Notes: generated from the letters alone by a model not told the origin. Counted from the first letter of the stretch, positions 32,556 through 41,620 are shown. The stretch: 64,000 bases of DNA from Verrucosispora sp. WMMD573 (GCF_027497175.1 NZ_CP114901.1:1364001-1428000), one strand, 5' to 3'. Made by a program: numbers and translations.

Positions 32556-34472
32556 ATGAAACGGGGCACCAAGCTCGCCACGGCCTGCGGTTCACTTGTC
32601 GCGCTCGCTCTGCTCGCCGGCAGCATGGCCGGGTCACGGCCGCCGTCGACCGGGCCCGGCAACGACGAAGCACCGATGGTGCCGGTCGGCCTGGTCTCCT
32701 TCGACTCCTGCGCCGACGCCCTCACGGAGTTGCGGGCGGCGGCGACCGCCTCGGTGGGCCCGTACGGTCTCGCCGAGGACGGGGTGCTGAAGGCGGCGGC
32801 CCTCGGCGGCGCGGAGTCGATGGCCCGTACCTTCGCCGGAGCGCCGGGCGACGCCGCCGACCAAGACGCCGGGACGGATTACTCGACGACCAACAACCAC
32901 GAGGCCGGCGCGGACGAACCCGACCTGGTGAAGACCGACGGCCGACGGATCGTCACCGTCACCGGCGGGGTGCTGCGGGTGGTCGATCCGGTGACCCGCC
33001 GCGTCACCGGGCGGCTCGACCTGGCCGACGGCCGGGAGGAGTTGCGCTGGCAGGAGCACCGCCTGCTGCTGCTCGGCGACCACGCGCTGGTACTCGGCGA
33101 GGACCCGCCGGGCCCGGCCGACGCGCTGAGCTCGATCAGGCGTCCCGGCGGGACCCGCCTACTGCTGGTCGACCTGGCCGGCCGTCCTGCGGTGCTGGGC
33201 ACGTACCGCATCCAGGGCAGCACGGTCGACGCCCGGCTGACAGGTGACACGGCCCGGGTCGCGGTCCGGGCGCCGGCCCGGCTTGCGTTTCCGCTGGCGT
33301 CCGAGGGCACCGACCAGGTGCGCACCGAGCGGAATCGCAAGGTGATCGCCCGGGCCGGTGTCGAGGCATGGCTGCCGGCGTACGAGTGGACCGCCGGGCC
33401 GGAGCGGCACACCGGCCGGGTCGGCTGCGACCGGCTCAGCCGGCCCGACCGGATGACCGGCGCGGCCACCCTCACCGTGCTCAGCTTCGACCTCACCAGC
33501 GACCGGCTGGGCGATGGTGACCCGGTGGCGGTGGCCGCCGACGCCGACACCGTCTACGGCACGGCGACCAGCCTGTACCTGGCGGGTCCGCGTCCGACAC
33601 CGATCACCGGCCGGCCCCGCTGGGAGCCGCTGCCGGCCGAGCAGATCACCGACATCTACCAGTTCGACACCGCCGCGCCGGGGCGTCCCCGCTTCCTGGC
33701 CGCCGGCTCGGTGCCCGGTTGGCTGATCAACCAGTACGCGCTCTCCGAGTGGGCGGGGCATCTGCGGGTGGCGACCACCACCGGCGAATTCCGGGATGAC
33801 GGCACCGCCTCCGAGTCGGCGGTTCGCGTGCTGCGTCACGACGACGGGGCGCTGGTACCTGTCGGCATGGTCGGCGGCCTCGGGCGGGGTGAACGCATCT
33901 ACTCGGTGCGCTACCTCGGCCCGGTCGCGTACGTCGTGACCTTCCGGCAGACCGATCCGCTCTACGCGCTCGACCTCGCCGATCCGGCCGCGCCCAGGGT
34001 GACCGGCGAGTTGAAGATCACCGGCTACTCCGCGTACCTGCATCCGCTGCCCGAGGAACGCCTGCTCGGTGTCGGTCAGGAGGCCGACCGCCAGGGGCGG
34101 ACCAAGGGCGTACAGGTGTCGCTCTTCGACGTCCGTGATCCCGGGCGGCCGGACCGGCTCGACCAGTGGCACCTGCCCGGCGGGTGGTCCCACGCCGAGC
34201 ACGATCCGCACGCCTTCCTGTACCGCCCGGACACCGGCCTGGTCGCGCTGCCCGTCGACGCGGGTGTCCGGCTGTTGCGCGTCAGCGACGACACCATCAG
34301 CGAGATCGGCGACGTGACCCACCCGGCCGGCGACGGCAGCCGGCGGCAGTGGGGTCAGCCGGTGCGGCGGTCACTTGTGGTCGGCGACGTGCTCTGGACG
34401 GTTTCCGAGGCGGGCCTGCGCGCCACCGACCCGGCCACGGCCCGGAGCCTGGCCTGGATCGCCACCACCTGA
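32556..34472 (+). CDS. Secreted beta-propeller domain protein (PF09826-type)
   Basis: A 638-residue exported protein. The signal sequence (KRGTKLATACGSLVALALLAGS) contains a Cys but no clear lipobox. The family signature DYSTTNNHEAGADEPDLVKTDG near residues 108-129 introduces a long all-beta region read as a C-terminal beta-propeller, with repeats such as RIVTVTGGVLRVVDPV, TVYGTATSLYLAG, HLRVATTTGEFRDDG, VAYVVTFRQTDPLYALDLADP and VQVSLFDVRDPGRPDRLDQW. Function is unknown; a protein-binding or peptidase-linked role is suspected in archaeal relatives. A strong hairpin follows. Confidence 0.82.
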   Translation: MKRGTKLATACGSLVALALLAGSMAGSRPPSTGPGNDEAPMVPVGLVSFDSCADALTELRAAATASVGPYGLAEDGVLKAAALGGAESMARTFAGAPGDAADQDAGTDYSTTNNHEAGADEPDLVKTDGRRIVTVTGGVLRVVDPVTRRVTGRLDLADGREELRWQEHRLLLLGDHALVLGEDPPGPADALSSIRRPGGTRLLLVDLAGRPAVLGTYRIQGSTVDARLTGDTARVAVRAPARLAFPLASEGTDQVRTERNRKVIARAGVEAWLPAYEWTAGPERHTGRVGCDRLSRPDRMTGAATLTVLSFDLTSDRLGDGDPVAVAADADTVYGTATSLYLAGPRPTPITGRPRWEPLPAEQITDIYQFDTAAPGRPRFLAAGSVPGWLINQYALSEWAGHLRVATTTGEFRDDGTASESAVRVLRHDDGALVPVGMVGGLGRGERIYSVRYLGPVAYVVTFRQTDPLYALDLADPAAPRVTGELKITGYSAYLHPLPEERLLGVGQEADRQGRTKGVQVSLFDVRDPGRPDRLDQWHLPGGWSHAEHDPHAFLYRPDTGLVALPVDAGVRLLRVSDDTISEIGDVTHPAGDGSRRQWGQPVRRSLVVGDVLWTVSEAGLRATDPATARSLAWIATT

Positions 34473-34485
34473 GCCTTCCTCCCAC

Positions 34486-34528
34486 GCGGGTGGGGTCCGG
34501 TTTCTCGGGGTTTCCGGGCCCCACCCGC
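34486..34528 (+). terminator. Intrinsic terminator-like hairpin
   Basis: GCGGGTGGGGTCCGG pairs with CCGGGCCCCACCCGC (15 bp including one G-T pair) around a 13-base loop, after the beta-propeller gene. Confidence 0.75.
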
Positions 34529-34589
34529 CTTGACCTCAACCACGCTTCAACTGGTCGACTCCGGTGGGAAGCGGCGGTGAGGGGGAGAC

Positions 34590-35546
34590 ATGCGCGCGGT
34601 GTGGATTCACGAGTTCGGCGGGCCGGAGCACCTGGTACCCGGCACCGCACCCGATCCCGTACCCGCGCCGGGACAGGTGCTGATCGACGTGGTGCACGCG
34701 AACATCACCTTCGTGGAGACCCAGTTCCGGGCGACCGGCTTCGGGCCGTCGGGCGCGACGCTGCCGGTGATCCCGGGCAACGGTGTCGGCGGTCTGATCA
34801 GCGGAGTCGGGCCGGGCGTCGACCCGGGACTGGTCGGCCGACGGGTGGTCAGCGGCACCGGCGGCACGGGCGCGTACGCCGAGCGGGTCGTCGTCGACGC
34901 GGCGTTGCCGGTGGCGGTGCCGGACGGGATGCCCCTCGACCAGGCGGTGGCACTGCTCGCCGACGGACGTACGGCTTTGCTGCTGGCGGAGGCGGCCGAG
35001 CTCGAACCGGGCGACCGGGTGCTGGTCGAGGCCGCCGCCGGTGGGGTGGGCAGCCTGCTCGTTCAGCTCGCGGCCGGTGCCGGAGCGCGGGTGGTCGGCC
35101 TCGCCGGCGGTACACGCAAGGTCGAGCTGCTACCGCCGATGGGCACCGAGGTCGCTGTCGACTACCGGGAGCCGGACTGGGTCGGGCGGGTACGGTCGGC
35201 GATCGGCGCCGTCGACGTGGTCTTCGACGGGGTCGGTGGCGCGATCGGGCGGGACGCGTTCGACCTGCTCGACCGGGGTGGTCGGATGCTCAGCTTCGGG
35301 CTGGCCAGTGGCGAGTGGGCGGGCATCGGCTCGGAGTCCGCCGCCGAGCGGGGCGTGACCCTGGTCCGGCCGACGCCGAGCCCCGCCCAACTACGTGCCT
35401 ACACCGAGCGGGCGCTGACGGAGGGTGCGGCCGGCCGGCTGCGCCCGGTGATCGGCCAGCGCTTCCCGCTGGCCCGCGCAGCCGAGGCGCACGCGGCGAT
35501 CGAGGCCCGCTCGACGGTCGGCAAGACCCTGCTCGACGTGCGCTGA
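34590..35546 (+). CDS. Zinc-independent quinone oxidoreductase-type dehydrogenase (MDR family)
   Basis: A 318-residue medium-chain dehydrogenase of the quinone oxidoreductase branch, using NADPH. The N-terminal GroES-like domain begins RAVWIHEFGGPEHLVPG and contains VPGNGVGGLISGVG in a form lacking the structural zinc cysteines. The Rossmann part shows LVEAAAGGVGSLLVQLAAGAGARVVG near residues 145-170, then VDVVFDGVGGAIG. The C-terminal RPVIGQRFPLARAAEAHAAIEARSTVGKTLL is typical. GAGGGGG precedes the ATG. The physiological substrate is unknown; it is convergent with the YbjN-like gene. Confidence 0.9.
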   Translation: MRAVWIHEFGGPEHLVPGTAPDPVPAPGQVLIDVVHANITFVETQFRATGFGPSGATLPVIPGNGVGGLISGVGPGVDPGLVGRRVVSGTGGTGAYAERVVVDAALPVAVPDGMPLDQAVALLADGRTALLLAEAAELEPGDRVLVEAAAGGVGSLLVQLAAGAGARVVGLAGGTRKVELLPPMGTEVAVDYREPDWVGRVRSAIGAVDVVFDGVGGAIGRDAFDLLDRGGRMLSFGLASGEWAGIGSESAAERGVTLVRPTPSPAQLRAYTERALTEGAAGRLRPVIGQRFPLARAAEAHAAIEARSTVGKTLLDVR

Positions 35547-35552
35547 CCGCGC

Positions 35553-36632
35553 TCAGAGGTACATGCCGGTGCGATGCTCGCCGCGTCCCGGCTTGTCTCC
35601 CTCGCCGAAGAACCGCTTGCCGCCGAACTCGCCGTGCAGGCGGTCGTCCAGCTCGTCGGCGAGCCCGGTCATCACCTGCACCGCCAGCATCAGGTGGGTC
35701 GGCTGGAAGTTGCGGCCGAAGACCGGGATCGACGCCCACACGGTGTCGTCGGCACAGTAGAGCCGGCCGATCGGCATCCGGTTGGTCAGCTCGGAGAGCT
35801 TGACGTACAGCCGCTCGGTCGGTTCCACCTCGGTCAGCACCGGAGAGAAGACGTCGACAAGCGGTGGATTGTCCCGCACCCGGACGAAGACCATCGCCGA
35901 GCCGGCCCGGATGTTGATGTCACCGTCGGAGTCGACCTGAAGCCGGTCGGAGTCCGACTTGAGCATGGTCGACACGACCGTGCGGACCCGCTCGGCCAGA
36001 TCCAGCACCTCGGTGTCGGCATCGGCCTCGTCGGTTGCGGCCAGCGCCTTCTCCAGCTCGGTGCCAATCTCCCGCGCCAGGTTCGCCGCGCTGCGGGCGG
36101 TACCCAGTGCCGCACCGGAGATCGGCTCACCCTCGCCGTCCTCGATCGCGTAGACCAGGAAAGCCGGATGGGGTGCGCCGTAGATGTCGCGCAGGGTGCG
36201 GGAGAGCAGCGCGGCCAGCCGGGTGGCCTCGTCCGCCGCGGAATCCAACCCGAACTGGTCCCCCGAACCGTCCACCACGCCCGGCGGTGACCACCCCAAC
36301 GCGATCATGTCGGCGACCGCCCCACGGTCCAGCCGGTAGCCGGGTGGCAGTGTGGCGTTGCCCACCGCCCGAGCCGCGAACCGGCCGTCGCTGCGCACCT
36401 CGACATAGACGGAGTAGACGGCGTCATCGGTGCCGGAGGCGGTCGGGTCGAGGGTCAGTGCCACCTCGGCGCGCGACGGCAGCGTGGACAACCGCTCCGC
36501 CAGCGCCTGGGCGAAATCCCGCCACGCCTGGGTCACCTTCGCCCGCAGGTCGGCCGTGCTCGGCTCGTCGAGCAGGATCGACTCGTGCTGCACCGGCGTG
36601 CCGGGCGGTGCCGAGGGGTGGTCAGCCGTCAT
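35553..36632 (-). CDS. YbjN-domain (T3SS-chaperone-like fold) protein with a TGMYL C-terminus
   Basis: A 359-residue soluble protein without recognised enzymatic motifs. Residues ~25-205 form a mixed alpha/beta region (EVALTLDPTASGTDDAVYSVYVEV); the second half, EVLDLAERVRTVVSTMLKSDSDRLQVDSDGD and on to RLYCADDTVWASIPVFGRNFQPTHLMLAV, resembles the YbjN/CesT chaperone-like fold. The end is HRTGMYL, strikingly similar to the HSTGQYL end of the Bpa encoded 7 kb away. GGAGG lies six bases before the ATG. Related YbjN proteins lie near actinobacterial secretion or stress genes, but function is unknown. Confidence 0.68.
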   Translation of the reverse strand: MTADHPSAPPGTPVQHESILLDEPSTADLRAKVTQAWRDFAQALAERLSTLPSRAEVALTLDPTASGTDDAVYSVYVEVRSDGRFAARAVGNATLPPGYRLDRGAVADMIALGWSPPGVVDGSGDQFGLDSAADEATRLAALLSRTLRDIYGAPHPAFLVYAIEDGEGEPISGAALGTARSAANLAREIGTELEKALAATDEADADTEVLDLAERVRTVVSTMLKSDSDRLQVDSDGDINIRAGSAMVFVRVRDNPPLVDVFSPVLTEVEPTERLYVKLSELTNRMPIGRLYCADDTVWASIPVFGRNFQPTHLMLAVQVMTGLADELDDRLHGEFGGKRFFGEGDKPGRGEHRTGMYL

Positions 36633-36722
36633 GATCGCCTCCGTCCGTTCCGGTCACCCTACCCAGCACGCTGCCGGCACCGATCAGCGCGGACCGTGAT
36701 CGGACAACGCTCCGGGGGGCCG

Positions 36723-37007
36723 TCAGCGGTGGTCGGGTCCGGCCGGGTCGGCCCGGGAGTGCGGGTCGCCGCCGAGTTCCACCGGCCAGGTCGCGACCAA
36801 CTCGGAGAGCCGGGCCACGGCCACCGCCGGATCCGCACCGCGCCCGACGGCCAGACCGAGCAGGTACGCGGTGACCGGCGCACCGGGCCGCAGCACCTGG
36901 TGCGCCACGTCCCGGGCCAGATCCAGCACGGTCGGCACCGGCACCTGGGTCGGATCGAGACCCAGCTCCGCACAGGCGGCCGTGACCCAGTCGTCCAGCA
37001 CCGTCAT
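36723..37007 (-). CDS. DUF6457 family small protein, mobA partner
   Basis: A 94-residue helical protein: TVLDDWVTAACAELGLDP, then VLDLARDVAHQVLRPGAPVTAYLLGLAVGRGAD and AVARLSELVATWP. The ATG at 37007 overlaps the mobA stop as ATGA, marking translational coupling; an ATG at 37016 is possible. The constant pairing of this small protein with MobA in actinobacteria, as I recall, suggests a helper role in molybdenum-cofactor nucleotide transfer, unproven. Confidence 0.75.
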   Translation of the reverse strand: MTVLDDWVTAACAELGLDPTQVPVPTVLDLARDVAHQVLRPGAPVTAYLLGLAVGRGADPAVAVARLSELVATWPVELGGDPHSRADPAGPDHR

Positions 37008-37687
37008 CGCGTCCACTCCTCCGCCCGGCGTAGGTCACGCTCAGTGTCGCAGTCGAACCAGGGCGCCGGGCCGGCACCGGGCCAGGTCACCTCGCACACC
37101 TTCAGGCCGGCGAGCAGTTCCCGCAGCGGTGCGCCGGTCACGTCACCGCCGCGCCGGACGGTGAGTCGATCCAGCGCCGCCCGCAGGGCGGCCGGCCGCC
37201 ACACCCCGCACAGCGTCTGCCGCCGCCCCGACCGGTCCAGGTAACAGGCCCCGTCGAAGGTCACCGAGCCCGGCGTCCCGATGCGCGCCGATTCGGCGCT
37301 CGACGCTGCCATGCTCGCCGGCCGATCGGACCTGGGACGGTCGACGCCGGTGTCGTGCAGGTGGTTCAGCAGGCTTCCGACGGCGGGCCGGGTCAGCAGG
37401 GGCAGGTCGGCGGCGAGCAGGGCGACGGCGGGCACCTCGGTGTCGAGCAGGGCCAGCCCGGCCGCCACGGCGGCCACCGGCCCGCCACCCGCCGGCACCT
37501 CCCGGGTCAGCCGCACTCCGGTGATCGCCGGTCCGGGGCCGACCAGGATCCGGGGCGACGCGTCGGCCACCGCAGCCAGCACCCGCTCACGCATCGGCAC
37601 CCCGCCGACCGGTAACACCGGCTTGTCCAGCCCGCCCATCCGACGCCCCGCACCACCCGCGAGCACCACCGCCGCGTACGCCGTCAT
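37004..37687 (-). CDS. mobA: Molybdenum cofactor guanylyltransferase
   Basis: A 227-residue nucleotidyltransferase that links GMP to molybdopterin to make the bis-MGD form used by DMSO-reductase-family enzymes. The GTP-binding motif is LAGGAGRRMGGLDKPVLPVGG (residues ~9-29) and the metal site is LLAADLPLLT. A Ser/Ala-rich insert (DRPRSDRPASMAASSAESARIG) sits between the core strands where most family members are shorter. It shares its upstream region with divergent fdhD, which activates formate dehydrogenase, a bis-MGD enzyme. The ATG is six bases from a TAGCGT -10. Confidence 0.88.
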   Translation of the reverse strand: MTAYAAVVLAGGAGRRMGGLDKPVLPVGGVPMRERVLAAVADASPRILVGPGPAITGVRLTREVPAGGGPVAAVAAGLALLDTEVPAVALLAADLPLLTRPAVGSLLNHLHDTGVDRPRSDRPASMAASSAESARIGTPGSVTFDGACYLDRSGRRQTLCGVWRPAALRAALDRLTVRRGGDVTGAPLRELLAGLKVCEVTWPGAGPAPWFDCDTERDLRRAEEWTR

Positions 37688-37693
37688 GCCACC

Positions 37694-37699
37694 ACGCTA
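37694..37699 (-). promoter_or_regulatory. -10 element (TAGCGT) for leaderless mobA mRNA
   Basis: On the minus strand TAGCGT ends 6 nt before ATG 37687. Confidence 0.5.
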
Positions 37700-37842
37700 G
37701 TGCGCATCGTCGCGACGGAGTCCCCGCCGTGGCAGCCGAGTGGCCGGGCGCTGTCGAGCTGAACGCACGACGAAGCACGCGGGTGGGCGGATCCGGCCGG
37801 GCGCGGGTCGGGGCGGCGTGGAGGTCGTCCGGCGATCCGGGG

Positions 37843-37848
37843 CAGGAT
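37843..37848 (+). promoter_or_regulatory. -10 element (CAGGAT) for leaderless fdhD mRNA
   Basis: CAGGAT ends 7 nt before GTG 37856 of fdhD. The same hexamer precedes the helicase gene at 44255. Confidence 0.45.
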
Positions 37849-37855
37849 GGGTGAC

Positions 37856-38710
37856 GTGGGACGGGCTTCGGATCGACGTGGTGTGGTGCGGGTGGATCTG
37901 GACGCGGCCGAGACCGGCCGACGCCGGGTGCGGCGACCCGACACGCTCGCCGCCGAGGAGCCGTTGGAGATCCGGGTCGGTCCCGCCGGACCCGGCCGAC
38001 GTCCGCCGCTGACCGTCACCATGCGCACCCCGGGAGCCGACCTCGACCTGGCCATCGGTTTCCTGTTCAACGAAGGGCTGATCCGCTCCGCGGACGACGT
38101 GTCCACCGCGCAGTTGTGTGCCGGCACCGAGACCCCGAACACCTACAACGTGGTGGACGTGACCCTGGCTCCCGGCGTGCCGGACCCGGTCACGGACCCG
38201 ACCCGGCACTTCCACACCACAAGCGCCTGCGGGGTGTGCGGCAAGGCGAGCATCGACGCGGTGCGTACCCGATCGATCTTCGATGTCAGCGACGACCCGC
38301 TGAGCCTGCCGGCGGAGCTGTTGGCCGAGTTGCCGCAGCGGCTGCGGACCGGGCAGCGGGGGTTCGACCGCACCGGTGGACTGCACGCCGCGGGCCTGTT
38401 CTCCACGGACGGCGAGTTGGTGGTGCTGCGCGAGGACGTGGGTCGGCACAACGCGGTCGACAAGGTGGTGGGCTGGGCGGTACGCGAACACCGGCTGCCG
38501 CTGAGCGGTCAGGTGCTGCTCGTCTCGGGTCGGGCCAGTTTCGAGCTTACCCAGAAGGCGTGGATGGCGGGTGTGCCGCTGCTCGCCGCGGTTTCGGCGC
38601 CGAGCACGCTCGCGGTCGACGTGGCCACCGAGGCGGGCATGACCCTGGTCGGGTTCCTACGGGGACGGACGATGAACGTCTACACCGGCGGACACCGGGT
38701 CACCGCCTGA
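37856..38710 (+). CDS. fdhD: Sulfur carrier protein FdhD
   Basis: A 284-residue protein that passes sulfur from a cysteine desulfurase to the molybdenum cofactor of formate dehydrogenase. The essential CxxC is Cys125/Cys128 in [11 protein letters not shown]. Other family blocks are [47 protein letters not shown] and [31 protein letters not shown] 37856 is chosen because CAGGAT lies seven bases before it. No formate dehydrogenase gene lies in the window. It is divergent from mobA, a functional pairing. Confidence 0.94.
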   Translation: MGRASDRRGVVRVDLDAAETGRRRVRRPDTLAAEEPLEIRVGPAGPGRRPPLTVTMRTPGADLDLAIGFLFNEGLIRSADDVSTAQLCAGTETPNTYNVVDVTLAPGVPDPVTDPTRHFHTTSACGVCGKASIDAVRTRSIFDVSDDPLSLPAELLAELPQRLRTGQRGFDRTGGLHAAGLFSTDGELVVLREDVGRHNAVDKVVGWAVREHRLPLSGQVLLVSGRASFELTQKAWMAGVPLLAAVSAPSTLAVDVATEAGMTLVGFLRGRTMNVYTGGHRVTA

Positions 38711-38725
38711 CGTGCGGAGCCACCG

Positions 38726-39436
38726 TCAACGGTTGGCCAGCAGCTCGAACAGCTCCAGCCGGGCCGCGGCGTCGCGGGCGATCAGGAAGCCGGCGATGCC
38801 CAGAACCCAGCCGAGCATGCTGCCCGAGGTGCGGACGATCCAGGCGTTGAGCCGGGCCAGCACCGGCTCCACCCAACTCGGCCAGGCCACCCGTGCAGCC
38901 AGCAACAGCATCGCCGGCAACACCATGACCAGGCAGTAGCCGCCGAGCAGCGCCACGCTGGTGGGCACGGCCAGGCCGGAGGTGGTGAGCAGGCCCAGCG
39001 CGCCGAGGTACGGCAGCATCGTCGCCACCTCGGCCAACGCGGCGAACAGCGCCAGTCCCACCAGCCAGCGGGACGACGAGTCACCGGCGGTCACCCGGTC
39101 GCGCCAGCGCAGCACCCGACCCGTACCGGCACCACGCTTGCCGTCGTAACGGAAGCTCAACGCGAACAGGCCGACCCCGAGCACCAGTTGGCCCCAGAGC
39201 ACCGGCCGGTTGTCCAGCGCACCGCCGAGCAGCTCGGCCAGACCGCTGCCACCGAAGTACAGCAGCAACCCGACCACGAAGTAGAAGCCGGCGATGGTGC
39301 CGAGGTAGCTCATCACCCGCCGGACGCTCACCGGCCCCGGGGCGAGCAGCAGCCACACCGGGATGAACAGGGTGCCGATGCTGGTGCTGTCCACCAGCGC
39401 CAGGCCGACGAGGGACAGCAGCAGGGCAACGCTCAT
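38726..39436 (-). CDS. GAP-family membrane protein (LysE-like/Sap type)
   Basis: A 236-residue protein with six membrane segments of the GAP family, known from mycobacteria for sulfolipid/GPL export and related to LysE-type transporters. It opens LLLSLVGLALVDSTSIGTLFIPVWLLLAP, the family's most conserved part, followed by SYLGTIAGFYFVVGLLLYFGG and LALFAALAEVATMLPYLGALGLL. The substrate in non-mycobacteria is unknown. It is convergent with fdhD, 15 bases away. Confidence 0.83.
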   Translation of the reverse strand: MSVALLLSLVGLALVDSTSIGTLFIPVWLLLAPGPVSVRRVMSYLGTIAGFYFVVGLLLYFGGSGLAELLGGALDNRPVLWGQLVLGVGLFALSFRYDGKRGAGTGRVLRWRDRVTAGDSSSRWLVGLALFAALAEVATMLPYLGALGLLTTSGLAVPTSVALLGGYCLVMVLPAMLLLAARVAWPSWVEPVLARLNAWIVRTSGSMLGWVLGIAGFLIARDAAARLELFELLANR

Positions 39437-39518
39437 GCCGTACCGGCGGCAAGCTCGGACATGCGGCGATTATCCGGCATCGCCGACCGGGCGGTGCGCC
39501 TCCCCGGCGCGGCGACGG

Positions 39519-40556
39519 TCACCGAGGACGCCGTCGTGCGCGCCGCCTCGCCCGACGCCGCACTCTCGGCAGACCGGTTGCCGGCCAGCCGTCCAGCCGG
39601 GACGGCGGCACTCCCCGGCGGAGCAGATCGTCAAGCAGCACGGCGAGTGAGTAGTCGGGATGCTCGGCCAGTACCCGTTCCAGTGCCACCGCCGCCAACG
39701 CGCCCTGCCCGTCGCGCCAGGCGGCGAACGCGAGCAGCGATCCCGGGGCGGCGATCAGCTCCTCGTCGGCCCGGCGCAGCACCTCGGCCCAGAACGCGAC
39801 GTCCTCGTCCCGGCCGTCGGTGCGCTCCCAGGCGTGGTCGCGTACCGGCAGGTGGGTCAGCAGCAGGCAGAGCCAGGCCAGCTCGTCGTCGGTCAGCCGT
39901 TCGCCGGCACGGTGCCGCCGCACCGTGGCCCGCAACGCCGCCGTACCGGCCGCCCGCAGCGCCCGAGCGCCGAGCAGGTCGGTGGGGGGCGCGGCGGCCA
40001 ACAGGTCGGTGAGCCGCTGCTCCGCCCGCTCGACCGCGTGCCGCATCGCCTCCCCGCCGGCCGGCGCCACCTGCGCGGCGAGTGCCGCCCGGTCCGGTAG
40101 GGCCACCTGCCCGGCGAAGACCGCCGCCGCCGGCACCGCGCTGGCCTGCGGGTCGTACCGGGTGCCCTCCGGCGGACAGCACTCCGGCTCCTCGCAGAGG
40201 TAGGACCACCACCGCCCGTCGGTGACCCGCAGCGCGTCGAGCACGGCCAGCCCCGCCTCGGCCAACGCGGCCCGGACCGCGTCCACCGCCGGGGTCACCC
40301 GGGCGGCCGGACCGTACCCGACAACGGTGGCCGAGTCGGCACCCTGTCGGGCGGTCACCGCGGCGATGTGTTGACCGGGCTCGTAGGGGTCGGCGTCGCC
40401 GGGCAGGTCGCCGCGCGCGACGAAGACGATCCGCCTACCGGACAGCGCCACCACCACGATGCTGTCGGCGGGATGGAAACCCAGCAGGTACGGCACGGCG
40501 GCGATGAGGTCGGCGGGAGAGCGTACGGACAGGCGGGGCAGCTCGGTCGAGTTCAT
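39519..40556 (-). CDS. DUF4192 family protein
   Basis: A 345-residue protein of the actinobacterial DUF4192 family, recognised by LSVRSPADLIAAVPYLLGFHPADSIVVVALSG at the N-terminus, DGRWWSYLCEEPECCPPEGTRYD with three cysteines in the middle, and the C-terminal AFAAWRDGQGALAAVALERVLAEHPDYSLAVLLDDLL. It ends in a very Arg-rich tail. There is no signal or membrane helix, and the function is not established. The start ATG 40556 has a CAGGCT hexamer six bases upstream. Confidence 0.82.
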   Translation of the reverse strand: MNSTELPRLSVRSPADLIAAVPYLLGFHPADSIVVVALSGRRIVFVARGDLPGDADPYEPGQHIAAVTARQGADSATVVGYGPAARVTPAVDAVRAALAEAGLAVLDALRVTDGRWWSYLCEEPECCPPEGTRYDPQASAVPAAAVFAGQVALPDRAALAAQVAPAGGEAMRHAVERAEQRLTDLLAAAPPTDLLGARALRAAGTAALRATVRRHRAGERLTDDELAWLCLLLTHLPVRDHAWERTDGRDEDVAFWAEVLRRADEELIAAPGSLLAFAAWRDGQGALAAVALERVLAEHPDYSLAVLLDDLLRRGVPPSRLDGWPATGLPRVRRRARRRARRRPR

Positions 40557-40562
40557 GCAGGC

Positions 40563-40568
40563 AGCCTG
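40563..40568 (-). promoter_or_regulatory. -10-like element (CAGGCT) for a leaderless mRNA
   Basis: On the minus strand CAGGCT ends 6 nt before ATG 40556 of the DUF4192 gene; weaker than the TA- versions. Confidence 0.3.
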
Positions 40569-40596
40569 CGAGCCAGGGATCGGGCGACGCTGCCCC

Positions 40597-40622
40597 TGTG
40601 GACGACACGCCGGTTATCCACA
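40597..40622. other. Pair of DnaA-box-like nonamers in opposite orientation
   Basis: TTATCCACA (40614-40622, plus) and TCGTCCACA (40597-40605, minus) lie in the 149-base divergent region between the DUF4192 and kinase-like genes. Both match the actinobacterial DnaA-box form. Confidence 0.4.
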
Positions 40623-40693
40623 GTCACACAGAGTGTTCTTGCAGCTCACCCGCAATTGGCGGCTGTGCTGAAGCGGCAGCACCTCGGTAGCGA

Positions 40694-40699
40694 TACGTT
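40694..40699 (+). promoter_or_regulatory. -10 element (TACGTT) for a leaderless mRNA
   Basis: TACGTT ends 6 nt before ATG 40706 of the fructosamine-kinase-like gene. Confidence 0.5.
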
Positions 40700-40705
40700 G
40701 CGGGG

Positions 40706-41620
40706 ATGGACCTGGCGTACCTGCGGGCGCATCCGGAGCAGTTGCCCACCTTCCTGACCCATCAGCGGATCCGGGAGACGCCGGTGTCCGGCGGCGACAT
40801 CTGCGCGGCCTCCCGGCTGACCCTGGACGACGGTCACTCGGTGTTCGCCAAGACCTGGCCGGAGGGTGCGAAGCGGCCGGTGCCGGCCGGCTTCTTCGCC
40901 ACCGAGGCGGCCGGGCTGCGCTGGCTGCGCGAGGCCGGTGCCGTCGCCGTACCGGAGGTGCTGGTCGCGTTGCCGGAGCTGCTGGCGTTGGAGTGGGTCG
41001 ACCCGGGTGAGCCGACTCCGGAGGCGGCCGACCGTTTCGGGCGGGAGCTGGCCGAGTTGCACCGGACCGGCGCCGATGCGTTCGGCGCGCGTTGGCCGGG
41101 GTTCATCGGTGCCCTGCCGGCGGACAACACGCCCCACGACGGCCCGTGGACGGAGTGGTTCGCCCGGACCAGACTGCTGCCCTACCTGCGCCGATCGGTC
41201 GACGGGGGTGCGCTGACCAGTGCCGACGCCGCCCTGGTCGAGCAGGTCATCACCCGGATCGGCGAGTTCGGTGCTGACGAGCCGCCCGCCCGCATCCACG
41301 GTGACCTCTGGCCGGGCAATCTGCTCTGGGGCGATGACGACCGGGTCTGGCTGGTCGACCCGGCGGCGCACGGTGGGCACCGGGAGACCGACCTGGCCCA
41401 GCTGGCCCTCTTCGGCGGCCCTCCGCACCTCGACCGGATGATGGCGGCGTACCAGGAGAGCTGGCCGCTGGCCGACGGGTGGCGGGCCCGGGTGCCACTG
41501 CATCAACTGCATCTGCTGCTCGTGCACACCGCGCTCTTCGGTGCGGCATACCGCGATTCGGTAACCAGGAGCGCCCGGGACGCCCTCAGCGGGGCGGGTC
41601 GCGCTACCGTCGACCGGTGA
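40706..41620 (+). CDS. Fructosamine kinase/aminoglycoside phosphotransferase-like protein
   Basis: A 304-residue small-molecule kinase of the fructosamine-3-kinase type (APH fold). It shows SGGDICAASRLTLDDGHSVFAKTW for the N-lobe with its Lys, EAAGLRWLREAGAVAVPEVL, LLALEWVDPGEPT in the hinge, the catalytic loop RIHGDLWPGNLLWG (Asp and Asn), and VWLVDPAAHGGHRETDLA with the metal-binding Asp. It would repair glycated proteins or small molecules by phosphorylating ketoamines. The stop overlaps the moaA start (GTGA). Confidence 0.88.
   Translation: MDLAYLRAHPEQLPTFLTHQRIRETPVSGGDICAASRLTLDDGHSVFAKTWPEGAKRPVPAGFFATEAAGLRWLREAGAVAVPEVLVALPELLALEWVDPGEPTPEAADRFGRELAELHRTGADAFGARWPGFIGALPADNTPHDGPWTEWFARTRLLPYLRRSVDGGALTSADAALVEQVITRIGEFGADEPPARIHGDLWPGNLLWGDDDRVWLVDPAAHGGHRETDLAQLALFGGPPHLDRMMAAYQESWPLADGWRARVPLHQLHLLLVHTALFGAAYRDSVTRSARDALSGAGRATVDR
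41605..41610 (+). promoter_or_regulatory. -10 element (TACCGT) for leaderless moaA mRNA
   Basis: TACCGT ends 6 nt before GTG 41617 and lies inside the 3' end of the kinase gene, so moaA can be transcribed on its own as well as by read-through. Confidence 0.45.
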
